A DNA stretch of 64,000 nt, from positions 62,001 through 126,000 of the forward strand of contig JAYQSQ010000014.1 in NCBI GenBank assembly GCA_038146985.1. The letters run 5' to 3'. Source of the stretch: JADHLJ01 sp038146985. GTDB lineage: Bacteria > Pseudomonadota > Alphaproteobacteria > Thalassobaculales > Thalassobaculaceae. Shown here piece by piece: positions 9,243 through 18,376 of this stretch; positions within the stretch are counted from its first letter, which is position 1, and the number at the start of each line of letters is the position of its first letter. Under the pieces are notes generated by a model. The model ran no database searches and had not been told where the DNA came from. It worked only from the letters and a program-made list of their open reading frames with translations. The position numbers and the translations under genes are program-made.

Positions 9243-9884
9243 TCACTTTGACTTGGACTCGTCTGCATCGTCGACCGGGCGCTTTTCGACAACCTCGTCG
9301 ATAAGCCCGAATTTCTGCGCCTCCTCGGGCGTCATGAAATTGTCCCGGTCCATCGCCGTTTCGATTTTATTGAGCGGCTGGCCGGTATGTTTCACGTAAA
9401 CCTGATTCAGACGCGCTCGAGTCGCCAGTATTTCCTTGGCATGGATCTCGATATCCGTCGCCTGACCCTGATAACCTCCGGACGGCTGATGAATCATGAT
9501 CTTGGAGTTCGGCAGCGAGAACCGTTTGCCCTTGGCGCCAGCCGTCAGCAGCAACGACCCCATGGACGCAGCCTGACCGATGCACACGGTCGACACCTCC
9601 GGGCGGATATATTCCATCGTGTCGTACATCGCCATTCCCGAGGTCACGATGCCTCCCGGAGAATTGATGTACATGAAGATATCCTTGGCCGGATTTTCCG
9701 CCTCGAGAAACAGCAATTGCGCGCAGACGACGCTCGAAACCGCGTCGTTGATGGGACCTACAATGAAAATGATTCGTTCCTTCAGCAGGCGCGAATAAAT
9801 GTCGTAGGACCGTTCGCCGCGGTTGGTCTGTTCGACCACCATCGGAATCAGGCTGCTCATATAGGTTTCGACAGGGTCGTTCAT
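9243..9884 (-). CDS. clpP: ATP-dependent Clp protease proteolytic subunit ClpP
   Basis: Intact 213-residue serine peptidase, the normal length, that forms the two-ring proteolytic chamber served by ClpX. The catalytic triad is visible: S107 in GQAASMG, H132 in MIHQPSGG and D181 in RDNF. The substrate-contact block INSPGG (residues 73-78) is present. It lies 73 bases downstream of trigger factor and upstream of clpX and lon, the conserved proteostasis operon. Its clean frame contrasts with clpX immediately downstream. Confidence 0.97.
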   Translation of the reverse strand: MNDPVETYMSSLIPMVVEQTNRGERSYDIYSRLLKERIIFIVGPINDAVSSVVCAQLLFLEAENPAKDIFMYINSPGGIVTSGMAMYDTMEYIRPEVSTVCIGQAASMGSLLLTAGAKGKRFSLPNSKIMIHQPSGGYQGQATDIEIHAKEILATRARLNQVYVKHTGQPLNKIETAMDRDNFMTPEEAQKFGLIDEVVEKRPVDDADESKSK

Positions 9885-9957
9885 GGCTCCAGATCTCGGC
9901 GGGTGGCGGGCATTTTCATGGCGAACCGATTCTTAGCACGGACGGCGGGTGCGTGTC

Positions 9958-11487
9958 CTACTCCTCCGACTCCTTCGTCTTCGCCTTGGTCTTTGCCTTG
10001 GCCTTGGATTTGCTTTTGGCCTTCGGCTTGCTCTCGGTCTTATCGGCGTCGGCCTTCGCGTCGGCCTCCTCGGCATCCGGGTCGGCCATCAGCTCTTCCG
10101 GCGTGACCGTCTTTTCGGTCACCGTCGCCATTTCCAGAACGAAATCGACGATCTTGTCTTCGAAGAGCGGTGCCCTGAGGCTGGCCATGGCCTGCGGGTT
10201 CTGCTGATAGAGCTGCATCACCTGCTGCTCCTGGCCCGGGTAGCGCGACGCCTCCTGGAACATGGCGCGCCGGACCTCATCTTCGGTGACCTCGATATTG
10301 TTGAGCCGGCCGACTTCCTGAAGCATCAGGCCAAGCCGGACGCGCCGCTCGGCAATCTTGCGGTACTCGGCTTTGTCCTCGTCGCTCAGATCCGCATCAA
10401 ACGCCGCATGACCGTGATCGTGATCATGCGCGTGGTCGTGATCATGAACGTGCGCGTGGTCATGGTCATGGTCGTGGTCGTGGGCATGATCGTGGTCGTG
10501 GGCATGATCATGCTGATGTGCCGCCGCCGGGTTCACGGCCCGGCAGATCGCCTGATACTCCTGCTCGGCCATGCCCGGCGGAACTTCAAAAGCCTCGCCT
10601 TCTTCCAGCTTGTCGAGCAGCGCGCGTTTCAAGCGCGCGCGAGAAGCCTGGGCGAACTCCTGTTCGATCTGGGTGCGCATGGCCTCTTTAAGGGCCGCCA
10701 GATCATCCATTCCAAACAGTTTCGCGAAATCATCGTTGATCTCGGCTTCCTTGGGTTCGCGGATCTCGGTGATCTTGGTGGCGAAGACCGCATCCTTGCC
10801 GGCCAGGTTCGGCTGCCCGTAATTCTCCGGGAACGTCACCTTCACCTCGACATCGGCGCCGGCCTTCTTGCCGATCAATTGATCCTCGAAACCAGTGAGG
10901 AACTGGTTCGAGCCCAATTCCAGGTGGTGACCTTCCGCGGATCCGCCCTCGAACGCCTCACCATCAATGGTTCCGGTGAAGTTGATCACCACGACATCGC
11001 CGCTTTTCGCCGGCCGGTCCTTGGTGATCGGCTCCGAGCTCTTGTGATGCTCGGCGAGCCTGCCGACCGCCTCGTCGATCTCCTTGTCGCCGGGCTCGGC
11101 CTTCAGCCTTTCCAGGCTAAGGGTCGAGAAGTCGACCGGCTTGATCTCCGGCATCAGCTCGACCGACAGGCTAAAGGCGAGGTCCTTGCCCTCGTTGAAC
11201 TCGGTGATCTCGATCCGGGGCTGCATCGCCGGCCGCAGGCCCCGCTCGTCGAGCGCCGCCTGCGAGGACTCGTTGACCGCCGCCTCCAGCACCTCGCCCA
11301 GAACCGCCTGACCGAACCGCTGCTTCAACAGCTTCGGCGGCACCTTGCCCGGACGGAAGCCCGGAAGCCGGATGGTCGGCGCCAGTTCGTTCAGCCGTCC
11401 CGTCACCTTGCCGTCAATGTCGGCAGCCGGGATGACGACCTGAAATTCCCGCTTCAGTCCCTCGGAAAGGGTTTCCGTAACCTGCAT
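9958..11487 (-). CDS. tig: Trigger factor with a His-rich alternating insertion
   Basis: Ribosome-associated chaperone and peptidyl-prolyl isomerase. The N-terminal ribosome-binding signature is GFRPGKVP (residues 43-50), and the FKBP-like PPIase domain spans about 160-245. The C-terminal arm domain is split by residues 324-360, where every second residue is His (19 His, mostly separated by Asp or Ala). After the tract the arm resumes with LSDEDKAEYRKIAERRVRLG. The C-terminal tail (about 470-509) is Asp/Glu then Lys-Ala-rich and presumably disordered. At 509 residues it is longer than the usual 430-450. It heads the tig-clpP-clpX-lon block. The His tract could bind transition metals; that is inference. 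Confidence 0.96.
   Translation of the reverse strand: MQVTETLSEGLKREFQVVIPAADIDGKVTGRLNELAPTIRLPGFRPGKVPPKLLKQRFGQAVLGEVLEAAVNESSQAALDERGLRPAMQPRIEITEFNEGKDLAFSLSVELMPEIKPVDFSTLSLERLKAEPGDKEIDEAVGRLAEHHKSSEPITKDRPAKSGDVVVINFTGTIDGEAFEGGSAEGHHLELGSNQFLTGFEDQLIGKKAGADVEVKVTFPENYGQPNLAGKDAVFATKITEIREPKEAEINDDFAKLFGMDDLAALKEAMRTQIEQEFAQASRARLKRALLDKLEEGEAFEVPPGMAEQEYQAICRAVNPAAAHQHDHAHDHDHAHDHDHDHDHAHVHDHDHAHDHDHGHAAFDADLSDEDKAEYRKIAERRVRLGLMLQEVGRLNNIEVTEDEVRRAMFQEASRYPGQEQQVMQLYQQNPQAMASLRAPLFEDKIVDFVLEMATVTEKTVTPEELMADPDAEEADAKADADKTESKPKAKSKSKAKAKTKAKTKESEE
10408..10518 (-). repeat. Alternating His-codon repeat inside tig
   Basis: Low-complexity dinucleotide-codon repeat on the minus strand made mainly of CAT/CAC GAC/GAT pairs, with GCG interruptions. 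It encodes the 37-residue His-X tract of trigger factor (11 Asp, 4 Ala, one each of Gln, Val and Gly between 19 His). Codons vary (CAT/CAC, GAC/GAT), so the protein pattern is kept without identical DNA units. That suggests selection on the amino acids. Confidence 0.9.
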
Positions 11488-11596
11488 GACTGTCGTCCGA
11501 TCCCTCTACGGCGTCCATGAACGCCCGTGCTTGTTGTTCATCCTTCGACCCGGCGCGTCGTCGCTCGCGCGATCCGCCGCGCGGGCGCCGTCGGCG

Positions 11597-11681
<85 letters not shown>

Positions 11682-11810
11682 GCGCACCTGCCGGATCGGC
11701 GCTTTCCGGCACCTTTCCAGCCCCGGCCCCCAGGTCGGAGCGGCATGGCTAACGGAAGCCGCACTTCCCGTCAACAATCCTTCACCGTTCCGTCCCGCCG
11801 GCGGTCCCGC

Positions 11811-13229
11811 CTAGCCTTTCGCCAGGGCCCGTACCGCGCTCGACTCGGCGATCTTACGCTCGCTCAGATATGAGGCGCTGTTGGCCTCGATATCCCCGAG
11901 CCGGTAGAGATAATTGATCATCAGCCCGTAGGACTGGGCGAGCCCCCGCTCGGACCGGTCTCCCATCCAGTTCAGCCGTTCGGCCCGGGCGCCATTGGTA
12001 AGATGAAAATGCGCGACCGGGTCCAACGCCCGCCCGCCACGCCCCTTCGCGGTGAGCAGATAGCGTGCAGCCAACCGGCTCATCGGCTCCTTGAGCGCAT
12101 CTCGAAGCGCTTCATCGTCCCACCATTTCGGCCTGCCAAGCAGATCGCTCAGAAGTTCACCGTCATTCGCGCCCTCGCCCAGCGCCGTCAGGACCTTACG
12201 GTCGGAACTGGACAGCAGCACCGCCTGGCTGTCGGTCATCCGCTCCGACAACCAACGGGAAAATCCGGGGATCGGCGACAGGGTCGCGAAGGTCTTCAGA
12301 TTCGGAAAATCGTGGCTCAACAGCTCCACGACGCGCTTGATCAGGAAATTGCCGAAACTGATCCCGTTCAAACCGCGCTGCGCGTTGGAGATCGAATAGA
12401 AAATCGCGGTATCGGCGGATCGCGGGTCCATTTCCGGTGCCGCCTCGTCCAGCAGCTGATCGACGCTGGGCGACATCCCGTTCACGAGAGCCACTTCGAC
12501 GAAGATCAAAGGCTCGTTCGGCATGTTCGGATGAAAGAAGCCGAAACAGCGCCGGTCGGAATCGAGCCGGTTCTTCAGATCGTCCCAGGATTTGATCGCA
12601 TGCACCGACTCATAGGCGATGAGCTTCTCTAAGAGCGCCGCCGGCGAATTCCAGTCTATCTGCCTGAGATCGAGAAGCCCGATATCGAACCAGGCGCCCA
12701 GCATGGTCCGCAAATCGTCGGAAAGCGCCTTGATCGCCTTGTCCTCGCGCGTCATGGGCTGCATCTCGGCGCGCATATCGACCAGGAATTTCACCCCGTC
12801 GGGCAAGGTCGTGAAACGACCGAGCAGGGCCCGCCAGCGTGGCTCCAGCGCCGCGCGCAGGCGGTCCTCGGCCGCGTCGCGCGCATCCTCGCCGGCCCCC
12901 TGAACCTCGGCGATTGCCCGGTCCACGGCCTCGCGGTCGACCCCAAATCCAGTGGCGAGTTCGCCAAGGAAACGCGCCCGACCACTCGCGTCGAGCCCGA
13001 GATAAAGTTGCCCGAGAGCCGCCGCCCGGGCTCGCACCGAGGCCTCGTCGCCGACCCCGTCGATACACGCTTCCATGTCGGCGCGCACGCGCACCAGATC
13101 CTCGTCCGGCAGGCCCGGGCGCGGCTGACGCGATATGTAGTACCGCGTGGTGTCGGAGAAATCCGTCCAGGCCCGACGCAAGTTTCTTAGCGTGCGGTCC
13201 AGCAGAGTCGAACTTTGGTCATTCGGCAT
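11811..13229 (-). CDS. Malonyl-CoA decarboxylase
   Basis: 472-residue cytoplasmic enzyme converting malonyl-CoA to acetyl-CoA and CO2. The N-terminal half is the helical oligomerisation domain. The catalytic GNAT-like half begins near residue 190. Family blocks are FFHPNMPNEPLIFVEVAL (231-248), FYSISNAQRGL (277-287), TFATLSPIPGFSRWL (313-327) and DPVAHFHLTNGA (403-414). Ser in the SIS block and H409 correspond to the known Ser-His pair of the family. No malonate transporter or malonyl-CoA synthetase is adjacent, so its role here may be to control malonyl-CoA levels. Confidence 0.94.
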   Translation of the reverse strand: MPNDQSSTLLDRTLRNLRRAWTDFSDTTRYYISRQPRPGLPDEDLVRVRADMEACIDGVGDEASVRARAAALGQLYLGLDASGRARFLGELATGFGVDREAVDRAIAEVQGAGEDARDAAEDRLRAALEPRWRALLGRFTTLPDGVKFLVDMRAEMQPMTREDKAIKALSDDLRTMLGAWFDIGLLDLRQIDWNSPAALLEKLIAYESVHAIKSWDDLKNRLDSDRRCFGFFHPNMPNEPLIFVEVALVNGMSPSVDQLLDEAAPEMDPRSADTAIFYSISNAQRGLNGISFGNFLIKRVVELLSHDFPNLKTFATLSPIPGFSRWLSERMTDSQAVLLSSSDRKVLTALGEGANDGELLSDLLGRPKWWDDEALRDALKEPMSRLAARYLLTAKGRGGRALDPVAHFHLTNGARAERLNWMGDRSERGLAQSYGLMINYLYRLGDIEANSASYLSERKIAESSAVRALAKG

Positions 13230-13314
13230 GGGGACTACTCAAATCGGAAACCATCGTTCTGCAAGGCATATGGCGATCAGCACGGATTTGTCACCGGTTT
13301 TCTCGGGTCGCCAA

Positions 13315-14823
13315 TCATTCTCCAGTGCCCGGCATGGTCATCCGGACCGCCTCGGCCATCACGGCCGGCAGGTGCTCGGGCAGATCTTCCGCGACCAGGC
13401 CGGCTCCAATCCTGTTCGCCGCGGCGCCGTTCAGCCAAGCCGCCGCTGCCGCTGCCTCGAAGGCCGGCATGCCACGGGCGAGCAACCCCAGCACGGTGCC
13501 GGCAAGAACATCCCCGGTTCCGCCGGTTGCCAGCCAAGGCGGCGCGTTTTCGTTCACCAGCACCGTTCCGTTCGGCGCGGCGATCACGGTATCGGCGCCT
13601 TTCAGCAGCACCACGCCGTCGATCCGCGTCGCCGCCGCACGGGTGCGCTCCAGCTTTCCAAGATCGGTCAGGTCCGGGAACAGGCGCGCGAACTCCCCGT
13701 CATGCGGCGTGATCACCAGCGCTCCGCCCGGCCGCTTCGCCATGGCATCGGCCTCACCGGCGAACAGCGTCAGCGCGTCGGCGTCCAAAACAACGGATTT
13801 GCCGCTCGTCAAGGCGGTCTCGGCCCGCTCACGGGTTTCGGGACCGAGCCCTTGCCCAGGCCCGGCGAGGATCGCGTTGCGCCGGGGATCGGCGACGGCG
13901 GCCTCGAAATCCGCCGGACCGTGGCAATCGGCGACCAGGCACCCGGCCGCCGAACCGCGATAAAGGTCACCCGTCCCGGCCGGCGCGGCGATGGTCAGCA
14001 GACCGGCGCCCACCCGGCGCGCCGCCGCCGCCGCCAGACGCGCCGCGCCGGTCATCACGGCCCCGGCGGCGATCACCGCGTGGCCACGGCGGTACTTGTG
14101 ATCGTCGAGACCCGGACGCGGCAACCGCGCCGCCCAGGACGCTGGAGAGTTCCGGCCTTGCCTTGGCCCGATGACATCCAGAACCTGCTCGGAAATGCCG
14201 ATATCAATGACCCTCAGGGCCCCGGCCAAACGACGGCCCGGAAGCAGGAGATGACCCGGCTTGGCGCGGAAGAAAGTGACGGTCATATCGGCGGGCGCGG
14301 CGGCACCGCGCACTTTGCCAGTATCGCCGTCGACGCCGCTCGGAACATCGATGGCGACGGCTTTGGTTTTCCCGTCCGCCACGACCCGGCCGAGCGCCTC
14401 GACGATCTCAAGCGCGGTTCCTGAAAGATCCCGGTTGAGGCCGGCGCCGAAAAGCGCGTCGACCACCAGACCCGCACCGTCCAGCATGGCCGGCGATGCT
14501 TGCTCGACCTCCCCCGGCCAAGCACCCGCCGCCAGGGCGGCATCCCCACTCAGCTTCCCGACCTCGCCGAGCAGTCCGAGCCGCACCGGCCATCCCGCCT
14601 CGGCCAGAACCCGCGCCACGACGAACCCATCCCCGCCGTTCATGCCCGGACCGCAGAGAACCGTCACCGGCACAGGAGCATAGCGGCGCTGGATACACCG
14701 CGCAGCCCCGCGCCCCGCCGCCTCCATCAAGTCAATCCCCGGGATCCCGCCCTCGATCGTCAGAGCATCGGCCCGTGACATCTCGCGGACGGTCAGCAAT
14801 GCGTCTTTGTCGGGCAACCGCAT
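13315..14823 (-). CDS. nnr: Bifunctional NAD(P)HX epimerase / ADP-dependent dehydratase
   Basis: 502-residue repair enzyme for damaged (hydrated) NADH and NADPH. The N-terminal YjeF_N epimerase domain (about 1-215) shows GPGMNGGDGFVVARVL (58-73) and AIDVPSGVDGDTG. The C-terminal carbohydrate-kinase-like dehydratase domain (about 235-495) shows AGPGQGLG, VLDADAL, ITPHDGEFARLF, KGADTVI and the nucleotide-binding ATGGTGDVLAG. In many alphaproteobacteria this gene sits beside glnB-glnA; here it is 7 kb away on the other strand. Confidence 0.95.
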   Translation of the reverse strand: MRLPDKDALLTVREMSRADALTIEGGIPGIDLMEAAGRGAARCIQRRYAPVPVTVLCGPGMNGGDGFVVARVLAEAGWPVRLGLLGEVGKLSGDAALAAGAWPGEVEQASPAMLDGAGLVVDALFGAGLNRDLSGTALEIVEALGRVVADGKTKAVAIDVPSGVDGDTGKVRGAAAPADMTVTFFRAKPGHLLLPGRRLAGALRVIDIGISEQVLDVIGPRQGRNSPASWAARLPRPGLDDHKYRRGHAVIAAGAVMTGAARLAAAAARRVGAGLLTIAAPAGTGDLYRGSAAGCLVADCHGPADFEAAVADPRRNAILAGPGQGLGPETRERAETALTSGKSVVLDADALTLFAGEADAMAKRPGGALVITPHDGEFARLFPDLTDLGKLERTRAAATRIDGVVLLKGADTVIAAPNGTVLVNENAPPWLATGGTGDVLAGTVLGLLARGMPAFEAAAAAAWLNGAAANRIGAGLVAEDLPEHLPAVMAEAVRMTMPGTGE

Positions 14824-14974
14824 GGGGACATCCCTTCGCCTGATCTCGCGTCCGAAGCACGGGCAACTGGCCTAGATCTTATGTTGGCCGGATGAGCTTA
14901 GAATCAAACCTATCGAATGGGTGAAGAACCGCGCCGATTTGATATCCGAAAGATCGCAGATCCCTTGCCAAGGA

Positions 14975-16681
14975 TTAATGGCTCGCTCCAGACGGGATCG
15001 GTTTGTCAAATCCGACGATTGGTGCCGCCGCTTCCGGATCAACGACGACATTCAGAAGGTAAGGACCCTCATAGGCCAATCCGCGGGCAATTGCGTCGGA
15101 TAAGGCTGAGGGGTCCGTCACACTCTCGCCGCCGCATTTCAGGGCGCGCGCGACTTCCGAGTAGTCGACATCGAGGAAGTCGCACTCCTGATATGTCCCC
15201 ATAGCCAACTCTTCCCAGTGGCGCTGAAACGCCAAGGTGGAGTTGTTGAAAACGACCACCAGAAGATTGACCGCATAACGCGCGGCGGTTTCGAGTTCAT
15301 TCATGACGTACCCGAAGCCACCGTCCCCGGTAACGCAAATGACGTTACGGCCAGGGTCTCCGAGTTTGGCGCCGATACCCGCCGGTAGGCTCCAGCCAAT
15401 TCCGGCCGTCCCTCGCGGCGAAAGGATGAAACGGCCGCTTGCCGGTACATCAAGCTGACTCATCGCCCATCCCGTGACGTAGCTCGCGTCGGTGACCAGT
15501 AAAGAAGACCGGTTGAGGCAACGATTGATTTCTTCAAAGACGCGCTCTGGCCGGATGGGTGTCTGATCGGAGTGCGCCGCAGGGTGCAGGTCGCGCCGCC
15601 AATCCTCCATCATCATCGCAATTCGAGCGCCATTATCCGGCCGTCCCTCGGATTTCAGACCTTGCGCGGCGGCATATCTGAGAAGATCGCGAAGGCTGTC
15701 ACGTACGTCCCCGACCATCGGGACATCGGTTTTGAAATTACGGCCGATCTCCTCCGGGTCGATGTCGAGATGCATCACGGTTACCCCGGCCTTCGGCAAC
15801 GTCCAATTGCTGTAGCAAATCTGACCAGTGCGAGACCCGAGGATGAAAACAACGTCCGCCTCGGCCAGCAATTGGTTTGCGATCTGGCCCCGCCCCAGCT
15901 TTCCACCGGTTGAACTGCCCAAAACACCACCCGAGAGGGGATGCGATTCCGCGATCGCGCCCTTACCGGTCATCGTCGTCACGACGGGCGCGGCAAATCT
16001 TTCAGCGAGCTGAACAACTTCCTCGAAAGCGCCAGATATCACCGACCCGCCGCCGGCGACGATAACGGGCCGACCCGCCGATGCCAGGATGCGAGACGCC
16101 TGTTCGATCGACTCCACGCTCGCGCGGACACGGTTCGCAGGGAAAGAACTGTAGGCAGGATCACCCTCCGGCTCTATTTCACAGGGCGCCGCCATGACAT
16201 CGGTCGGGCAAATCAGAGCCACTGGTCCCGGCCGGCCGGTCACCGCAAGCCTGAAAGCCCGCCGCGTCAGCTCCGCGACTTGCTCCGGGAAGTCGATGCG
16301 TATCACCGCCTTTACGAAGGGTTCCAAGGCCGTTTTGTGGTCCAACGCGCTGCCCGCGTGTTTATCCTTCAACTGCAGGGGGTGATCCTGAACCAAGGCG
16401 ATCACGGGCACCGAAGATTGCTTGGCTTCCAGCAGACCCGTCACCAAGTTTGAGGCGCCCGGGCCGAACGTCGCGGCGCACACGCCTGGCCGACCGGTCA
16501 CTTGCGCATAGGCATGAGCCATGATGGCGCCATGTTTCTCGTCACGGACCGTCACAATACGCGTTGCGGCGCGGTCCACGGCGTGAAAGACATGGATCGG
16601 ATCTTCCATGCCGAACAGGCACGCAACGCCCTGCGCTTTCAGAGTCTCATACAGGATCCTTCCAGCGGTTTTTTTAGGCAT
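14975..16681 (-). CDS. Thiamine-diphosphate-dependent enzyme, acetolactate synthase-like
   Basis: 568 residues with the three-domain ThDP enzyme fold. The N-terminal pyrimidine-binding domain has the catalytic-type Glu in RDEKHG (residue 48) and FGPGASN. A central domain carries VAGGGSV. The C-terminal diphosphate-binding domain has GDGGFG (about residue 452) followed some 27 residues later by NN. It resembles the large subunit of acetolactate synthase, glyoxylate carboligase and sulfoacetaldehyde acetyltransferase. No small regulatory subunit or ilvC is adjacent, so a role in valine synthesis is unlikely. The exact substrate cannot be read from the sequence. Confidence 0.8.
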   Translation of the reverse strand: MPKKTAGRILYETLKAQGVACLFGMEDPIHVFHAVDRAATRIVTVRDEKHGAIMAHAYAQVTGRPGVCAATFGPGASNLVTGLLEAKQSSVPVIALVQDHPLQLKDKHAGSALDHKTALEPFVKAVIRIDFPEQVAELTRRAFRLAVTGRPGPVALICPTDVMAAPCEIEPEGDPAYSSFPANRVRASVESIEQASRILASAGRPVIVAGGGSVISGAFEEVVQLAERFAAPVVTTMTGKGAIAESHPLSGGVLGSSTGGKLGRGQIANQLLAEADVVFILGSRTGQICYSNWTLPKAGVTVMHLDIDPEEIGRNFKTDVPMVGDVRDSLRDLLRYAAAQGLKSEGRPDNGARIAMMMEDWRRDLHPAAHSDQTPIRPERVFEEINRCLNRSSLLVTDASYVTGWAMSQLDVPASGRFILSPRGTAGIGWSLPAGIGAKLGDPGRNVICVTGDGGFGYVMNELETAARYAVNLLVVVFNNSTLAFQRHWEELAMGTYQECDFLDVDYSEVARALKCGGESVTDPSALSDAIARGLAYEGPYLLNVVVDPEAAAPIVGFDKPIPSGASH

Positions 16682-16967
16682 GCCGTACCTCCACGTGTCC
16701 CGAGCTGCTGCGATGGTTTCGCGTGCTCAGAAGCCCTAAGCCCCAAGTCACCATACCCTAGTCTCTCCGGGTTGGTGGCGCTTCAGTTGTGTTGGATTAT
16801 CGGCCGGCTGGCCGGCGCGATCCACGCGACGCATGTTAAGTTGAGCACGCGCGAAAAAGCACCGCGACAATGACGGATAGCATGGCCAGAAATGCCTCAG
16901 GTTTTTGCTATTTGCGGGATGAGCCGAAGCCGCTTAGTCACAAAGCTTGGCAATGCCATCGGGAAAA

Positions 16968-17045
16968 TGGGGCGAGTGATGGGATTTGAACCCACGACTT
17001 CCAGAATCACAATCTGGCGCTCTAACCAACTGAGCTACACCCGCC
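16968..17045 (-). tRNA. tRNA-His (GTG)
   Basis: Complete tRNA with the extra 5' G (-1) and C73 discriminator typical of tRNA-His, acceptor GCGGGTG, D-arm TAGCTCAGTTGGTTAGAGC, anticodon stem CCAGA/TCTGG around TTGTGAT (anticodon GTG), T-arm GTGGGTTCAAATCCCAT and encoded CCA. It lies 40 bases past the stop of the downstream-facing aminotransferase gene on the same strand. Confidence 0.96.
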
Positions 17046-17084
17046 ACCGAAGGCCGCACTAGGTACTCGACGCCGTGGGCGCCG

Positions 17085-18245
17085 TCAACCGAAATGGGCG
17101 GCCAGTTTGGCCGCCGCCTCGTCCAGAACCTCATCGCGTTTCGCGAAACAGAATCGGATGAAGTTTTCAGGCCCGCCCTTCTGATAGAACGCGCTCACCG
17201 GCACCGCCGTCACCCCCGCCTCGGTGGTGATGTAAAGGCAGAAATCGACATCGGAGCCGTCGAAGCCGGTGCCCGCGATATTCACGAAGAGGAAATACGT
17301 GCCCTGGCAGGGTGCCGGCTCAAACCCGGGAATCTTGTCGAGCGCCTCGCTCAGCCGGTCGCGCTTGGCCCGCATCGAACCGTTCAGGCCTTGGAAATAG
17401 CCGTCGTCCTGGCCAAGCCCGAACGCCACCGCGCGCTGCAGATTGGGCGCGGTGGTGAAGACCAGAAACTGATGGGCCTTGGAGACCGCCCGCATCAGGG
17501 TCTCTGGCCCGGTCAGATAGCCGACCTTCCAGCCGGTCAGCGAAAAGGTCTTGCCGGCGGATCCGATGCGGATCGTCCGCTCGCGCATCCCCGGCAGGGT
17601 CATCAGCGGAATATGCTCGCGGCCGTCGAAGGCCATGTGCTCGTACACCTCATCGCAGACCGCGATCGCGTCGAACTCCTTCACGAGGCCGGCAATCGCT
17701 TCCAGCTCGGCGCGGGTATAGACCTTCGAGGCCGGGTTCTGCGGCGTGTTGATCACCAGCAACTTGGTCTTTTCCGAGAACGCGGCGCGCAGGGCGGCGA
17801 GGTCGAGCGACCAGTCCGGAGGCCGGATCGTCACCAGCTTGGGAATGCCCCCCGCCCGCCGGATGATCGGCAGGTAGCAGTCGTACAGCGGCTCGATCAG
17901 CACCACCTCGTCACCCGGCTCGATCAGGCCGAAGAAGCACGCGGCGAGCCCCTCAGTCGCACCGGTGGAAACCATCGTCTCGGTCTGCCAGTCGATATCG
18001 AGGTCGTAGAACCGCTTGCCGTGGGCGGCCACCGCCTGGCGCAGTTCCGGCACGCCCATCATCGGAGGATATTGGTTCGGCGGGTCGTAAAGGAACCCAG
18101 CGGCCCGTTCCAACACCGGGTCAGGGCCCCGATCATCAGGGAAACCCTGGCCGAGATTGATCGAACCGGTTTCGATCGCGAGGCGCGACATGACCTCGAA
18201 AACCGTTGTGCCGTATGAACCGAGCACCGAATTCGCCGACTTCAT
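17085..18245 (-). CDS. Class I PLP-dependent aminotransferase
   Basis: 386-residue fold-type I aminotransferase. It has the substrate-side INLGQGFPDD, the PLP-contact NTPQNPASKV, the CDEVYEH aspartate-tyrosine block, and the Schiff-base Lys in SAGKTFSLTGWKVGY (about residue 232). The pattern is closest to the methionine / kynurenine / N-succinyldiaminopimelate aminotransferase subgroup, but substrate cannot be assigned from motifs. It is read divergently from the NUDIX gene at 18377, about 130 bases apart. Confidence 0.9.
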   Translation of the reverse strand: MKSANSVLGSYGTTVFEVMSRLAIETGSINLGQGFPDDRGPDPVLERAAGFLYDPPNQYPPMMGVPELRQAVAAHGKRFYDLDIDWQTETMVSTGATEGLAACFFGLIEPGDEVVLIEPLYDCYLPIIRRAGGIPKLVTIRPPDWSLDLAALRAAFSEKTKLLVINTPQNPASKVYTRAELEAIAGLVKEFDAIAVCDEVYEHMAFDGREHIPLMTLPGMRERTIRIGSAGKTFSLTGWKVGYLTGPETLMRAVSKAHQFLVFTTAPNLQRAVAFGLGQDDGYFQGLNGSMRAKRDRLSEALDKIPGFEPAPCQGTYFLFVNIAGTGFDGSDVDFCLYITTEAGVTAVPVSAFYQKGGPENFIRFCFAKRDEVLDEAAAKLAAHFG

Positions 18246-18376
18246 CCACCCCTCCGACAGTTCTGACTACGGATTAGTTGAACTGTCATCGGCGCTCAAG
18301 TGCGCAAAACGCAGGTTCGGCGCGACCGGATTCCGTCGCGGTTGCCGATCCCGAGCGAATCTGTAATCAATTCGTA

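Noticed and set aside
10408..10518. CRISPR-like short repeats
   Set aside because: There are no constant-length spacers. The pattern is a codon repeat within an intact protein.
9949..11520. A 523-codon open frame antisense to tig
   Set aside because: It mirrors trigger factor; its repetitive Val/Met/Arg content comes from the His-codon repeat read backwards. Trigger factor motifs are unambiguous on the minus strand.
13147..14424. A 425-codon open frame antisense to nnr
   Set aside because: Shadow frame; nnr has both complete domains on the minus strand.
14975..16681. Calling the ThDP enzyme acetolactate synthase (ilvB)
   Set aside because: No small subunit or ilvC neighbour, and motifs do not separate it from related ThDP enzymes, so only the superfamily is given.
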